Shown here in pieces: positions 35,928-44,518 of a stretch of 64,000 bases of DNA. The stretch comes from Arthrobacter gallicola (GTDB taxonomy: Bacteria; Actinomycetota; Actinomycetes; Actinomycetales; Micrococcaceae), in the NCBI RefSeq assembly GCF_014836775.1, contig NZ_JACSQD010000007.1:215532-279531 (forward strand), read 5' to 3'. Within the stretch, counting starts at the first letter, position 1; the number at the start of each line of letters is the position of its first letter. The translations under genes were made by a program, and so were the position numbers. The notes under the pieces were generated by a model. The model saw nothing but the letters and a program-made list of their open reading frames with translations, had not been told where the DNA came from and made no database searches.

Positions 35928-36878
35928 TTAAGCAGGCTGATCTTCCGGCAGCTTTGCCCGCAGGATGTCCCGGATGTAGTCCCGGTTGGCTGCGGTAACG
36001 GTCAGCCCGTCACCTCCGTAGTGCTCCACGCACATCGGTCCGCCGAACCCGGCCTCGATCGCCATACCGATGGCCTCGCGGTAGTTGATGAACCCCAAGG
36101 CCAGTGGCGCCGGGGCGGAGGCGTAGGACCCGGTGGCCGGGTCGTAGTCACGGAAGTAGTTTTTCAGCTGCCAGTAGTTCGTATAGGGCAGCATTTTGGT
36201 CAGCATTTCCCGCCAGTCCTCCACCTCCCGGTGCAGGCGGACGATGTTGCCGATGTCCGGGCACAGTCCGACATTGGGCAGGTCGACCGCTGTGACGAGC
36301 TGCACGGAGCTGTCCGCGGTGCCGAGAAAGGTGCCCTCGTACATCTCCAGAGACAGGCTCACGCCTCGTTCGGCTGCATACTCGCCGAGTTCCCGGAAGC
36401 GCGTGGCGGCTTTGTCCCGGTTTTCGGGCGTCTCCACGTCCTCGGCGCCCTCGGCCAGCCAGAACCACGTTACCTCCTTCTGCGCCGGGGTAAACGGATC
36501 ATGCAGCCCAACGCACACCATGGGGGCCTCCAGATCGGCGGCGGCGTCGATGGCGCGTTTGGTGTAGTCCATGTTCCGCCGGGCCTGTTCTTCATCCGGG
36601 GTGATCACGCTCTTGCGCGTGACGGCCAGGTCGGAGAAGGACAGGTCGTAGGACCGTGCTGTGTTCAGCAGTTCCCGCCGGCCCGAGGCGTCCAGGTCTG
36701 CGGCACGGACCCAGGAGTCAGTCAGGTCGACATGGTCGAATCCGGCAAGACGAACCTCGCGCAGGGTCTGGCGCCACGCGCCGGGACCTGCCAGGGTGCG
36801 GTCGCGGCCGTCCGCTGTCACGCCGGTGAAATTCAACAGGGCGGCTCCGATGGGCCAGGTCTCAGGTGTGTATGTCAT
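35928..36878 (-). CDS. Sugar phosphate isomerase/epimerase family protein (xylose-isomerase-like TIM barrel)
   Basis: 316-residue TIM-barrel protein. Probable metal ligands and active-site residues lie in SLSLEMYEGTFLG, VGLCPDIGNIVRLH, and MCVEHYGGDG. Starts at the ATG at 36878 with GAGGAG 8 bases upstream. It is the last gene of an operon with a GntP permease and SDR enzyme, beside the kinase/isomerase genes for erythrulose phosphate. Members of this fold include isomerases, epimerases, dehydratases and, in D-apionate breakdown, a decarboxylase (OiaC) that makes L-erythrulose. That last role would fit the neighbours but is only a hypothesis. Confidence 0.82.
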   Translation of the reverse strand: MTYTPETWPIGAALLNFTGVTADGRDRTLAGPGAWRQTLREVRLAGFDHVDLTDSWVRAADLDASGRRELLNTARSYDLSFSDLAVTRKSVITPDEEQARRNMDYTKRAIDAAADLEAPMVCVGLHDPFTPAQKEVTWFWLAEGAEDVETPENRDKAATRFRELGEYAAERGVSLSLEMYEGTFLGTADSSVQLVTAVDLPNVGLCPDIGNIVRLHREVEDWREMLTKMLPYTNYWQLKNYFRDYDPATGSYASAPAPLALGFINYREAIGMAIEAGFGGPMCVEHYGGDGLTVTAANRDYIRDILRAKLPEDQPA

Positions 36879-36919
36879 GTATCTTCTCCTCGGGTGGGGG
36901 TTGTTGGCGGCGGTTCGGA

Positions 36920-37690
36920 TCAAACCATGTGTTTGCCGCCGTCGATAAAGTAGGAGCCGCCGCTGATGAAGCCGGCTTCCGCGCTGACCAGGAAGTTGAC
37001 CAGGCCGGCGACTTCGTACGGATGTCCGACACGTTGTACGGGAATGTCCCCGGACAGTGCGGCCTTGCGCGCATCACTGAGTGGACCGCCCATGATGTCG
37101 GTGTCGATCGGACCGGGAACGATCGCGTTGCAGGTGATTCCATGGGGGCCGAGTTCACGTGCGGCTCCCCGGGTCAGTCCCAGCACGGCCGCCTTTGCCC
37201 CGGCATACCCGGCTTTCGAGAACGTTCCGCCCCCGTCATAGGCAGTGATCGATGACGTATTCACAATCCTCCCGCCATGTCCGCCGTCGATCATCCGGCG
37301 TGCAGCGGCCTGCATCATCAGCAGCGTGCCGGTGGCGTTGACGTCGATCACCCGGGTCCAGACATCCTTGGTCAGCTCGAAAAGGGTGTGGGGGCTGGCG
37401 ATCCCTGCCAGGTTGACCTGTGCCAGCACCGGCGGCAGGTCGGCGTCGATCCGGGCGAAAGCGGCATCCACGGCTGCGGGGTCCGCAACGTCGGCGGCCA
37501 GGCCGAGGACGGGCTGCGCTGAGTGTGCGCTGAGCTCCTTCGCGAACGCCATCACGGCGGGGGCATCAACGTCCAGGACGGCCAGCGCCCATCCTTCCTG
37601 GGCGAGGCGGCGGGCAACGTGGCGGCCGATTCCGCGTTCGCCGCCGGCTCCGGTTACGACGGCGGTCCGTTGGTCGGGAAAGTGGTGCAT
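36920..37690 (-). CDS. SDR family oxidoreductase
   Basis: 256-residue NAD(P)-dependent short-chain dehydrogenase/reductase. The nucleotide-binding motif is VVTGAGGERGIGRHVA, the active site is Ser in NTSSITAYDGG with Tyr and Lys in YAGAK, and a C-terminal ISGGSYFIDGG end is typical. By context it likely oxidises or reduces a polyol, keto-sugar or sugar acid that enters the pathway. It lies 41 bases before the isomerase-like gene and 41 bases after the permease gene, all on the minus strand. Confidence 0.88.
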   Translation of the reverse strand: MHHFPDQRTAVVTGAGGERGIGRHVARRLAQEGWALAVLDVDAPAVMAFAKELSAHSAQPVLGLAADVADPAAVDAAFARIDADLPPVLAQVNLAGIASPHTLFELTKDVWTRVIDVNATGTLLMMQAAARRMIDGGHGGRIVNTSSITAYDGGGTFSKAGYAGAKAAVLGLTRGAARELGPHGITCNAIVPGPIDTDIMGGPLSDARKAALSGDIPVQRVGHPYEVAGLVNFLVSAEAGFISGGSYFIDGGKHMV

Positions 37691-37731
37691 GGGGACTCCT
37701 CCAGTAGGGGAAGCGGGGATGAGGGCCGGGG

Positions 37732-39156
37732 CTACGCCGCGATGGCGTAGACCACCCAGGCCAGGCCAAAGGACAGGAAGCCGATCGCTGTACCGACCAC
37801 CGTCCAGGTCTTCAGGGTGGTGAGGGTGTCGAACCCGCAGAACTTGCCAATGAGCCAGAACCCGGAGTCGTTGACGTGGGAGAAGGTGATCGATCCGGCC
37901 GCGATCGCCACGACGACGGCGGCCAGTCCAACCCCTGACACCCCGAGTTCCATGACCGCGGGCGCCATGATGGATCCCGCCGTGGTGGCGGCTACGGTTG
38001 CCGAGCCCTGTGCCACCCGGAAGGCAACGGCAACGAGGAACCCGGCGAGGATGACGGGCAGGCCCATGGCATCGAGTCCGGATGCGATGGTGCCGCCGAT
38101 CCCGGTTTCGGTCAGGACGCGGCCGAAGGCACCGCCGGCGCCGGTAATCAGGATGATGGAGCAGACCGGCGCAAGGGCATGGTCGACCAGATCTTCGAGT
38201 GCGCTGCCAATGGTCCCGCGGCCCCGGCGCGGGCGGATGTAAAGCAGGTACATCGCGGCCAGGGTCGCGATCAGCAGGGCAATGGGGGTACTGCCAATCA
38301 GACGCGAGAGCTGGAACAGGAAGTTCTCGGCGTCGACCGTGCCGCCCACTTCGAGCGTGCTGAAGAGAGTGTTGAAGAAAATCAGGAACAGCGGCAGCAG
38401 GAGTACGAAAATGATGGTCCAGAAACCCGGACGGGGAGTGTCGTCATCCAGTTCCGCCTCACCGAGCAGGTTCGGAACGGGCATGTTGGGGTAGCGCTTG
38501 GCGATGAGCAGGGCCAGGCGGTAACCGGCGAGGTACCAGGCGGGCAGGCCAACCAGCAACGCCACCAGGATCACTGTCCCGACGTCGGCGCCCATGACGG
38601 TTGCTGCAGCCGTGGGACCCGGGTGGGGCGGAGTCAGTGCGTGCATCATCAGGAACGAGCCGATTGATGGGAGCACGTACAGCATGAAAGAGCCGCCAAG
38701 GCGCCGTGCCACGGTGTAGATGATGGGAAGCATCACGATGAAGCCGGCGTCGAGGAAAATCGGGAAGGCATAGAACAATGACGCGACGGCGAGGGCCAGG
38801 GGGGCGCGTTTCTCTCCGAAGCGGCGCAGCATGGCATCCGCGAGCACCTGGGCGCCACCGGAAACCTCCACCAGCCGCCCAAGGACGGCGCCGAAACCCA
38901 CGAGCAGGGCGACGGTGCCCACCGTGGTGCTGAACCCGGCAACCACCACGGTTACCACGTCGCCGACGCCGATGCCGGCGGCAAGCGCGGTCAGGACGCT
39001 GATGATGATCAGCGCAAAGAATGCATGGACCCGAAGTTTGATGATCATAAACAGCAGGGCCGCGATCGCCACCACAGCGATGATGAGCAGCGCCCAGGAC
39101 GGACGGTCGGCCAGAACGAGTGTTTCCGCCGGAACGGCGGCAGGAAGCATGTGCAT
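37732..39156 (-). CDS. GntP family gluconate/sugar-acid permease
   Basis: 474-residue inner-membrane protein with 12-14 helices. GntP features include IIKLRVHAFFALIIISVLTA, GFGAVLGRLVEVSGGA, ALTPPHPGPTAAA and SHVNDSGFWLIGKFCG. GntP proteins import gluconate-type hydroxy acids by proton symport, so the pathway substrate is probably an acid and not a polyol. Starts at the ATG at 39156 (AAAGGTG upstream); another ATG is two codons later. Divergent from the GntR gene and its operator. Confidence 0.9.
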   Translation of the reverse strand: MHMLPAAVPAETLVLADRPSWALLIIAVVAIAALLFMIIKLRVHAFFALIIISVLTALAAGIGVGDVVTVVVAGFSTTVGTVALLVGFGAVLGRLVEVSGGAQVLADAMLRRFGEKRAPLALAVASLFYAFPIFLDAGFIVMLPIIYTVARRLGGSFMLYVLPSIGSFLMMHALTPPHPGPTAAATVMGADVGTVILVALLVGLPAWYLAGYRLALLIAKRYPNMPVPNLLGEAELDDDTPRPGFWTIIFVLLLPLFLIFFNTLFSTLEVGGTVDAENFLFQLSRLIGSTPIALLIATLAAMYLLYIRPRRGRGTIGSALEDLVDHALAPVCSIILITGAGGAFGRVLTETGIGGTIASGLDAMGLPVILAGFLVAVAFRVAQGSATVAATTAGSIMAPAVMELGVSGVGLAAVVVAIAAGSITFSHVNDSGFWLIGKFCGFDTLTTLKTWTVVGTAIGFLSFGLAWVVYAIAA

Positions 39157-39236
39157 AGCGTGAACACCTTTGATCGCGCGGAAAGCTCTTGGCGTGCGGC
39201 AGTGTGCTGCAGGCCACAATGAACAGATCTGACTAA

Positions 39237-39264
39237 ACCCTATAGGATATTTTTTGCCTGTCCA
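39237..39264 (-). promoter_or_regulatory. gntP promoter with CCTATAGG operator
   Basis: On the minus strand TGGACA (39264-39259), 16 bases, then TAGGGT (39242-39237). The palindrome CCTATAGG (39239-39246) covers the -10 box. The same palindrome recurs at 40178-40185 in front of the other half of the cluster, so one GntR-type regulator probably controls both. Confidence 0.6.
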
Positions 39265-39356
39265 GCGGAGCACCGAGCCCCGCGGCGCCCCTGCGGCCTC
39301 CGGTACCAGCCCTGTCCAGGGCATGGGCTTGGCACCCCTGTGGGAGAATTTGAGGC

Positions 39357-40100
39357 ATGGCGGACGCGAGCGGTGGGAGCAGCATGGACAGGCAAGGTAC
39401 GGGCGGGCAATGGGTTGAGCGCAGCGTCCTGGCAGATCAGGTCTATAAGGAAATCCTTGCCCGCCTCATGGACGGCAAGCTCGAGTCCGGAGACCCGCTA
39501 AGCATCGACGGGACCGCCCGCGAACTCGGCGTCTCCCCCACCCCCGTCCGGGAGGCCCTGGCCAGACTGGAAGCTACCGGAATGGTGGTCCGGGCGGCCC
39601 TGCGGGGCTACCGGGTTGCCCCCATGCTGAGCCAGGCGGAGCTTATGGACCTCATGGAGGCCCGGTTGCTGATCGAGCCGCACAATGCCGAAGTTGCCTG
39701 TGTCCGCGCAGATGATGCCTTCCTTGGGCAGCTCGAACGGTCGATAGATGACCTCCGCCGCGCGCCGAACGGACCGCAGTTCTCCGATTACAGCTCTTAC
39801 TGGGAGGCGGACGAACGCTTCCACCGGCTCATTGTCGAACAGACGCGCAACCGCTTCCTGCTCGGAGCCTACAATTCCTTGGGCGGCCACGCCCATCGGT
39901 TCCGGCTGTTCGGCGGCACCGGCGTACGTGACGCCCGGATCGCCATCGAGGAGCACAGTGCCATCCTGGCAGCCATGCGCGCCGGTGACGCCATCGCCGC
40001 CCGCCGGGCGATGGCAGGACACATCGCCGGCGTCAGAGAGCGGGCGGCCCGCGAACGGGAACATGAAGTGGTTACCGACAGCCCACACGGGCACAACTAG
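39357..40100 (+). CDS. GntR-family transcriptional regulator (FCD-type)
   Basis: 247-residue regulator. Winged helix at residues about 22-90 (VYKEILARLMDGKLESGDPL, then ELGVSPTPVREALARLEATG), followed by an all-helical FCD effector domain with likely metal/ligand residues (HRLIVEQTRNR, EEHSAILAAMRAGD). FadR/FCD regulators respond to organic acids. It sits between the permease operon and the dehydrogenase-kinase operon, both with CCTATAGG operators, so it should govern the whole cluster. Starts at the ATG at 39357. Confidence 0.9.
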   Translation: MADASGGSSMDRQGTGGQWVERSVLADQVYKEILARLMDGKLESGDPLSIDGTARELGVSPTPVREALARLEATGMVVRAALRGYRVAPMLSQAELMDLMEARLLIEPHNAEVACVRADDAFLGQLERSIDDLRRAPNGPQFSDYSSYWEADERFHRLIVEQTRNRFLLGAYNSLGGHAHRFRLFGGTGVRDARIAIEEHSAILAAMRAGDAIAARRAMAGHIAGVRERAAREREHEVVTDSPHGHN

Positions 40101-40148
40101 GGAACGCATCCGCAGCGCGGGCTGCGACGCTCCAACCGGCAGCTGTGG

Positions 40149-40186
40149 TTGACATCACACACTGACGCATGGATGATCCTATAGGA
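40149..40186 (+). promoter_or_regulatory. Promoter and operator of the dehydrogenase-kinase-isomerase operon
   Basis: A consensus -35 TTGACA (40149-40154) and -10-like GATGAT (40172-40177) are 17 bases apart. A perfect 10-bp palindrome TCCTATAGGA (40177-40186) follows directly, where a bound repressor would stop initiation. Confidence 0.65.
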
Positions 40187-40249
40187 AACACGAATCAGCC
40201 CGGTCGTCGTTTCGTCCGGGACTGCCAATGCCTGCCTCGGAGGAAATCC

Positions 40250-41245
40250 ATGACCCAGCGAACAGTGGCCGTAGTCGGATCCGGATACATGGGCGGAGGC
40301 ATCGCTCAGGTGCTTGCCCTCGGCGGGGCGCGCGTCGCCCTGGCCGATGTCTCCCAGGAAGTCGCCGAAAAAAACCTTGACCGTCTCCTCGGCGAGGCGG
40401 AACAGTTCGTGGCCGACGGCCTGTTCCCGGCGGACGCCGTGGACCTGCTGCGCGCGAACCTCTGGGCCGCTCCGAGCATCGAAGCGGCCGTCGCCGATGC
40501 CGGTTACATCGAAGAAGCCGTGCCCGAGGTCCTTGACATCAAACACGCCACGCTCCGCCGGATCAGCGACGCCGCTTCGGCCGAAGCGGTCATCGGGTCC
40601 AACACCTCGACGATTCTGATCGCCACCCTGGCCGAAGCCGTGGACCATCCTGAACGCTTCCTCGGCGTGCATTTCTCGAATCCGGCACCCTTCATCCCTG
40701 GTGTTGAGGTCATTCCGCACGCGGGCACTTCGGAGGACACTGTGCAGACGGCCCGGGAGATCGTCGCCCTTACCGGCAAACAGGCCGCTGTGGTCAAGGA
40801 TGTCACCGGTTTCGTTCTCAACCGGCTGCAGTATGCGCTGTTCCACGAGGCGGCGCAGGTTGTTGAGGAAGGCATTGCGTCCGCGGAGGACGTTGACACC
40901 CTCGTCCGCACCACCTTCGGATTCCGGTTGCCCTTCTTCGGCCCGTTTGCCATCGCCGACATGGCAGGTCTCGATGTTTATTCCTTCTGCTATGCCTCGC
41001 TGCAGACCTCGTTCCCGGAGCGCTTCGCGACCCCTGACATCCTCAAGGACCTGGTCGACGCCGGAAAACTGGGGACGAAGTCCGGCGCCGGTTTCCTGCA
41101 AATCCCCGCTGATCAAACCCAGGACCTCGTGGCATACCGCAACAAGGCATACGTCGCCATGGCCGGTCTGCTCAAGGAACTCGGCCCCAGCCCTGCCGAA
41201 GAGGCCGGCCGTGCCGCAGAGCCAACTGCTCCGCATGCCGGCTGA
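40250..41245 (+). CDS. 3-hydroxyacyl-CoA dehydrogenase-like NAD-dependent hydroxyacid dehydrogenase
   Basis: 331-residue two-domain dehydrogenase. The NAD site is VAVVGSGYMGGGIAQVLALG; GSNTSTILIATLAE and HFSNPAPFIPGVEVIPHAGT follow, and VTGFVLNRLQYALFHEAAQV starts the C-terminal domain. In its setting beside a sugar-acid permease it more likely acts on a carbohydrate acid (as lambda-crystallin/L-gulonate dehydrogenase does) than on an acyl-CoA. GGAGG lies 6-7 bases before the ATG at 40250. First gene of a four-gene operon. Enzyme family firm, substrate unknown. Confidence 0.85.
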   Translation: MTQRTVAVVGSGYMGGGIAQVLALGGARVALADVSQEVAEKNLDRLLGEAEQFVADGLFPADAVDLLRANLWAAPSIEAAVADAGYIEEAVPEVLDIKHATLRRISDAASAEAVIGSNTSTILIATLAEAVDHPERFLGVHFSNPAPFIPGVEVIPHAGTSEDTVQTAREIVALTGKQAAVVKDVTGFVLNRLQYALFHEAAQVVEEGIASAEDVDTLVRTTFGFRLPFFGPFAIADMAGLDVYSFCYASLQTSFPERFATPDILKDLVDAGKLGTKSGAGFLQIPADQTQDLVAYRNKAYVAMAGLLKELGPSPAEEAGRAAEPTAPHAG

Positions 41246-41264
41246 CCGACGCTGACCTTTAGTT

Positions 41265-41305
41265 CCGCCGGGCGGGCGGAGTTAGACAGCACTGCCGCCC
41301 GGCGG
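41265..41305 (+). terminator. Intercistronic hairpin before the kinase gene
   Basis: Perfect 11-bp arms CCGCCGGGCGG / CCGCCCGGCGG with a 19-base spacer, between the dehydrogenase stop and the kinase start. It may attenuate or process the operon message. Confidence 0.45.
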
Positions 41306-41334
41306 GGACCGCAGACAACTGAGGCTGGAACCCC

Positions 41335-43086
41335 ATGACTTACCTACTGAACAATCCCACTGACTTCGCCGTCGACGCCCTGCGCGGATTCACCGCCGCG
41401 TACCCAGCGCACGTGATGCTTGCGCACGGCGGAGTGGTGCGCGCCACCGAGACGCCGAAGGACCAGCCCGCCTTGGTGGTCGGCGGCGGGTCCGGGCATT
41501 ACCCCGCCTTTGCCGGCTGGGTCGGTCCGGGCATGGCACACGGCGCACCCTGCGGCAACATCTTTTCCTCCCCGTCCGCGTCCCAGGTCTATTCCGTGGC
41601 CCGTTCGGCGGAAAACGGCGGCGGCGTGCTGCTTGGATTCGGAAACTACGCCGGCGACGTCCTGCATTTTGGCCAGGCAGCCGAGAAGCTCCGTGCCGAG
41701 GGAGTGGATGTGAGAATCATCCGGGTCTCCGACGACATCGCGTCCGGCCCGGCAGGGAGCCATCGGGACCGCCGTGGCATTGCCGGCGATCTGGCCGTGT
41801 TCAAGGTTGCCGGGGCTGCGATCGCAGCCGGGGCGGACCTTGACGAGGCGGAGCGGGTGGCCTGGAAGGCCAACGACGCAACCAGGTCCTTCGGCGTCGC
41901 TTTCGACGGCTGCACGCTGCCCGGAGCCGAGGAAGCGCTGTTCCACGTGCCGGAGGGCGAAATGGCCGTCGGCCTGGGGATTCACGGTGAACCGGGTATC
42001 CGGGAGGTGCCGATGGGAACCGCAGCGGACATCGCCGATCTGCTGCTTGACGGCGTACTGGCGGAAGAGCCCGAGCGCAGCGGATCCGGCTACAACGGCC
42101 GGGCGGCCGTAATACTGAACGGCCTCGGAACCGTCAAATACGAGGAACTCTTCGTGGTGTACGGCCGGGTGGCCGAACGTCTCGGCGAGAAGGGCATCCA
42201 GGTGGTGGCACCGGAAGTCGGTGAACATGTGACAAGCCTGAACATGGCCGGCCTGTCCCTGACTGTTATGTTCCTCGACGAAGAACTCGAAGAATACTGG
42301 TTGGCTCCCGCCGACACCCCGGCCTTCCGCCGCGGTGCCGCCTCAGCTCTGCCGGAAGCTCCGGCCCGGTCAGGCATCCATATTCCCGGCGAGGACCCGA
42401 TTCCAGAGGCCGCTGCCGGCTCCCGTGCCTCCGCGCAGCGGATTGTGGAGGCCCTCGAGGTCCTTAAGGCCACTGCCGCGGCCCATGAAGAGCATTTCGG
42501 CCGGCTCGATGCGGCCGCCGGCGACGGGGACCACGGCCAGGGGATGGCCTACGGCACCCGCGGAGCCGCAGCGTCCGGCAGGGACGCGGCTGCGCAGGGT
42601 GCCGGTGCGCGCACTGTGCTGCTGCATGCCGGGGATGCCTGGGCGGAGGAAGCCGGCGGAACGTCAGGGGCGTTGTGGGGGGCAGCCCTGACAGCCGCTG
42701 GCGGAGTCTTCGATGACGCCCAAAGCGTGACGGCGGGCGACGTCGTCCGGGCCTTGGCCGCGGGCATTGGCGCCATCGTTCGGCTGGGCGGGGCGCAGCC
42801 GGGCGACAAAACCATGGTTGATGCGGCATTGCCCTTCCGAAATGCTCTTGAGACTGAGTTTGGCGCGACGTCGGATTTGTCCGGGTCGGTCCTGAAAGCC
42901 GCCGCCGTGGCACGGGAAGCCGCTGAAGCCACTGCGGACATCACCTCTCGGCGGGGCCGTTCCAGGATCCTGGGCGAAAAAAGCCTTGGTACCCCGGATC
43001 CTGGTGCCTGGTCCTTCTCCGTGCTGATGGAGGCGCTGGGTACCTTCCTGCAATCCGTTCCTGATGCGGCCCAGGAGCTGACGTGA
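41335..43086 (+). CDS. Dihydroxyacetone kinase family protein (DhaK+DhaL; probable erythrulose kinase)
   Basis: 583-residue ATP-dependent kinase. The DhaK domain (1 to about 330) has VVGGGSGHYPAFAGWVG and the substrate-binding His region; the DhaL domain (about 365-583) has the Mg/ATP-binding GDGDHGQGMAYG and AGGTSGALWG. Single-chain DAK kinases next to TPI-like and RpiB-like isomerases phosphorylate L- or D-erythrulose in mycobacteria (LerK/DerK) rather than dihydroxyacetone. The order here is the same, so erythrulose kinase is the best call. Ends by a 4-base overlap with the TPI-like gene. Confidence 0.88.
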   Translation: MTYLLNNPTDFAVDALRGFTAAYPAHVMLAHGGVVRATETPKDQPALVVGGGSGHYPAFAGWVGPGMAHGAPCGNIFSSPSASQVYSVARSAENGGGVLLGFGNYAGDVLHFGQAAEKLRAEGVDVRIIRVSDDIASGPAGSHRDRRGIAGDLAVFKVAGAAIAAGADLDEAERVAWKANDATRSFGVAFDGCTLPGAEEALFHVPEGEMAVGLGIHGEPGIREVPMGTAADIADLLLDGVLAEEPERSGSGYNGRAAVILNGLGTVKYEELFVVYGRVAERLGEKGIQVVAPEVGEHVTSLNMAGLSLTVMFLDEELEEYWLAPADTPAFRRGAASALPEAPARSGIHIPGEDPIPEAAAGSRASAQRIVEALEVLKATAAAHEEHFGRLDAAAGDGDHGQGMAYGTRGAAASGRDAAAQGAGARTVLLHAGDAWAEEAGGTSGALWGAALTAAGGVFDDAQSVTAGDVVRALAAGIGAIVRLGGAQPGDKTMVDAALPFRNALETEFGATSDLSGSVLKAAAVAREAAEATADITSRRGRSRILGEKSLGTPDPGAWSFSVLMEALGTFLQSVPDAAQELT

Positions 43087-43916
43087 CCGTCTGGATCGGC
43101 ACCAGCTGGAAGATGAACAAGAGTATCGCCGAAGCCAGGCGGTACACAGCAGATTTGCTCGCCGGCCTCAATGACCGGCCCCTCGGTGACATCCAGCCCT
43201 TCGTCATCCCGCCGGCCACTGCGCTCGCTGCCGTGGCTGAGGCAGCGGCAGGCGACAGCAGGGTGATTCTGGGGGTCCAGAACGCCCACTGGGAAGACGC
43301 CGGTGCCTGGACCGGGGAGATTTCGGTTCCGCAGGCAGCCGACGCCGGTGCACGGCTGGTGGAAATCGGCCACTCCGAACGGCGTGAGCATTTCGGCGAG
43401 ACCGATGAAACGGTGCGGCTGAAAGTCGCTTCGACTCTGCGGCACGGACTTATCCCCCTGCTGTGCGTCGGCGAGCCGGCTGAGGTTCTGCAGGCCGGGG
43501 GCTCCGCCAGCTTCATCACAGCGCAGGCTGAACGCGCCCTGGCCGGGTTATCCGAGGACCAACTTGCCCGCGTCCTCATCGCCTACGAACCTATCTGGGC
43601 CATTGGCTCGGCTGGACGCCCGGCCGAGCCGGAGGAACTCCACGAACCTTTCGCCGCCCTTGCCAGGAACTATGGCGGCCGGGTGGCGGGGCTGCTGTTC
43701 GGCGGTTCAGTCTCACACGACAACGCCGCGGCGCTGCTCGGCATCCAGCACGTGGACGGGCTGTTCGTGGGACGCGCCGCCTGGCAGGTCGAGGGGTACC
43801 TGCGGCTGCTGGATATCGCCTCCGGGCAGACCTGGCAGAGCACCGGAACGCCCGCAGGTACAACTGCGCAGGGCACAACAACAACACAGCAGCAAGGAAG
43901 TGGAGAACCCCTATGA
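43083..43916 (+). CDS. Triose-phosphate isomerase family protein (probable L-erythrulose-1-phosphate isomerase)
   Basis: 277-residue TIM barrel. Catalytic residues of TPI are kept: Lys in GTSWKMNKS, His in [14 protein letters not shown], Glu in AYEPIWAIG. It differs from housekeeping TPI in its operon setting and in a Thr/Gln-rich C-terminal tail. In mycobacteria a TPI paralogue (LerI) converts L-erythrulose-1-phosphate to D-erythrulose-4-phosphate beside a DAK kinase and an RpiB paralogue; the same set is here. GTG start overlaps the kinase stop, and its stop overlaps the next ATG, so all three are coupled. Confidence 0.88.
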   Translation: MTVWIGTSWKMNKSIAEARRYTADLLAGLNDRPLGDIQPFVIPPATALAAVAEAAAGDSRVILGVQNAHWEDAGAWTGEISVPQAADAGARLVEIGHSERREHFGETDETVRLKVASTLRHGLIPLLCVGEPAEVLQAGGSASFITAQAERALAGLSEDQLARVLIAYEPIWAIGSAGRPAEPEELHEPFAALARNYGGRVAGLLFGGSVSHDNAAALLGIQHVDGLFVGRAAWQVEGYLRLLDIASGQTWQSTGTPAGTTAQGTTTTQQQGSGEPL

Positions 43917-44374
43917 GTAAGAAACTGCGGATTGTGATCGGCGGAGACGACGCCGGATTCGATTACAAGGAAGTCCTGCGCCGGGACCTGGAAGCGGACG
44001 AGAGGGTGGAAAGCGTGATCGACGTCGGCGTCTCCGGCACGGAGAATACCCCGTACCCGCATGTGGCGGTCGATGCGGCCCGCAAAGTCGCGTCCGGGGA
44101 AGCCGACCGCGCCCTGCTGATCTGCGGCACGGGTCTGGGAGTGGCTATTTCCGCGAACAAGGTGCCGGGAATCCGTGCCGTCACAGCCCACGATTCTTAC
44201 TCTGTGGAACGGTCTGTGCTGAGTAACAATGCTCAGGTGCTTTGCATGGGCCAGCGGGTCGTCGGCATTGAACTGGCCCGCCGCCTCGCCAGCGAATGGC
44301 TGGGCTACGTCTTCGACCCGGACAGCGCCTCTGCTGCCAAGGTGGACGCCATCAGCGGCTACGAAAGCAACTGA
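43913..44374 (+). CDS. rpiB: RpiB/LacAB-type sugar isomerase (probable D-erythrulose-4-phosphate isomerase)
   Basis: 153-residue RpiB fold protein. [20 protein letters not shown], the catalytic Cys in [19 protein letters not shown], and [20 protein letters not shown] are conserved. Paralogue DerI of mycobacteria turns D-erythrulose-4-phosphate into D-erythrose-4-phosphate, which enters the pentose-phosphate pathway. Its coupling (4-base overlap) to the TPI-like and kinase genes supports that reaction, with ribose-5-phosphate isomerisation as the alternative. Last gene of the operon and last core-like gene before the accessory region. Confidence 0.88.
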   Translation: MSKKLRIVIGGDDAGFDYKEVLRRDLEADERVESVIDVGVSGTENTPYPHVAVDAARKVASGEADRALLICGTGLGVAISANKVPGIRAVTAHDSYSVERSVLSNNAQVLCMGQRVVGIELARRLASEWLGYVFDPDSASAAKVDAISGYESN

Positions 44375-44503
44375 GCCTGCAACGTAAGTTCCGGCACCCA
44401 CGTAAACCAGGCGCACGTCGATCAAGGGATGTTTCCGCACTGCTTGTCTGTCTTGCCTTGGGAGCTGCGTGCCGGGTGCCACTGACATTCCGGTTTCGCG
44501 ATG

Positions 44504-44518
44504 TAGAGTCGCGCCATG
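44504..44518 (+). promoter_or_regulatory. Leaderless promoter of the OGG-like gene
   Basis: TAGAGT (44504-44509) is followed by six bases and the ATG at 44516. No ribosome site is present. Confidence 0.55.

Noticed and set aside
43083..43916. Housekeeping triose-phosphate isomerase of glycolysis
   Set aside because: The usual gap-pgk-tpi neighbours are absent and the gene is coupled to a DAK kinase and an RpiB paralogue, so a dedicated isomerase is the better reading.
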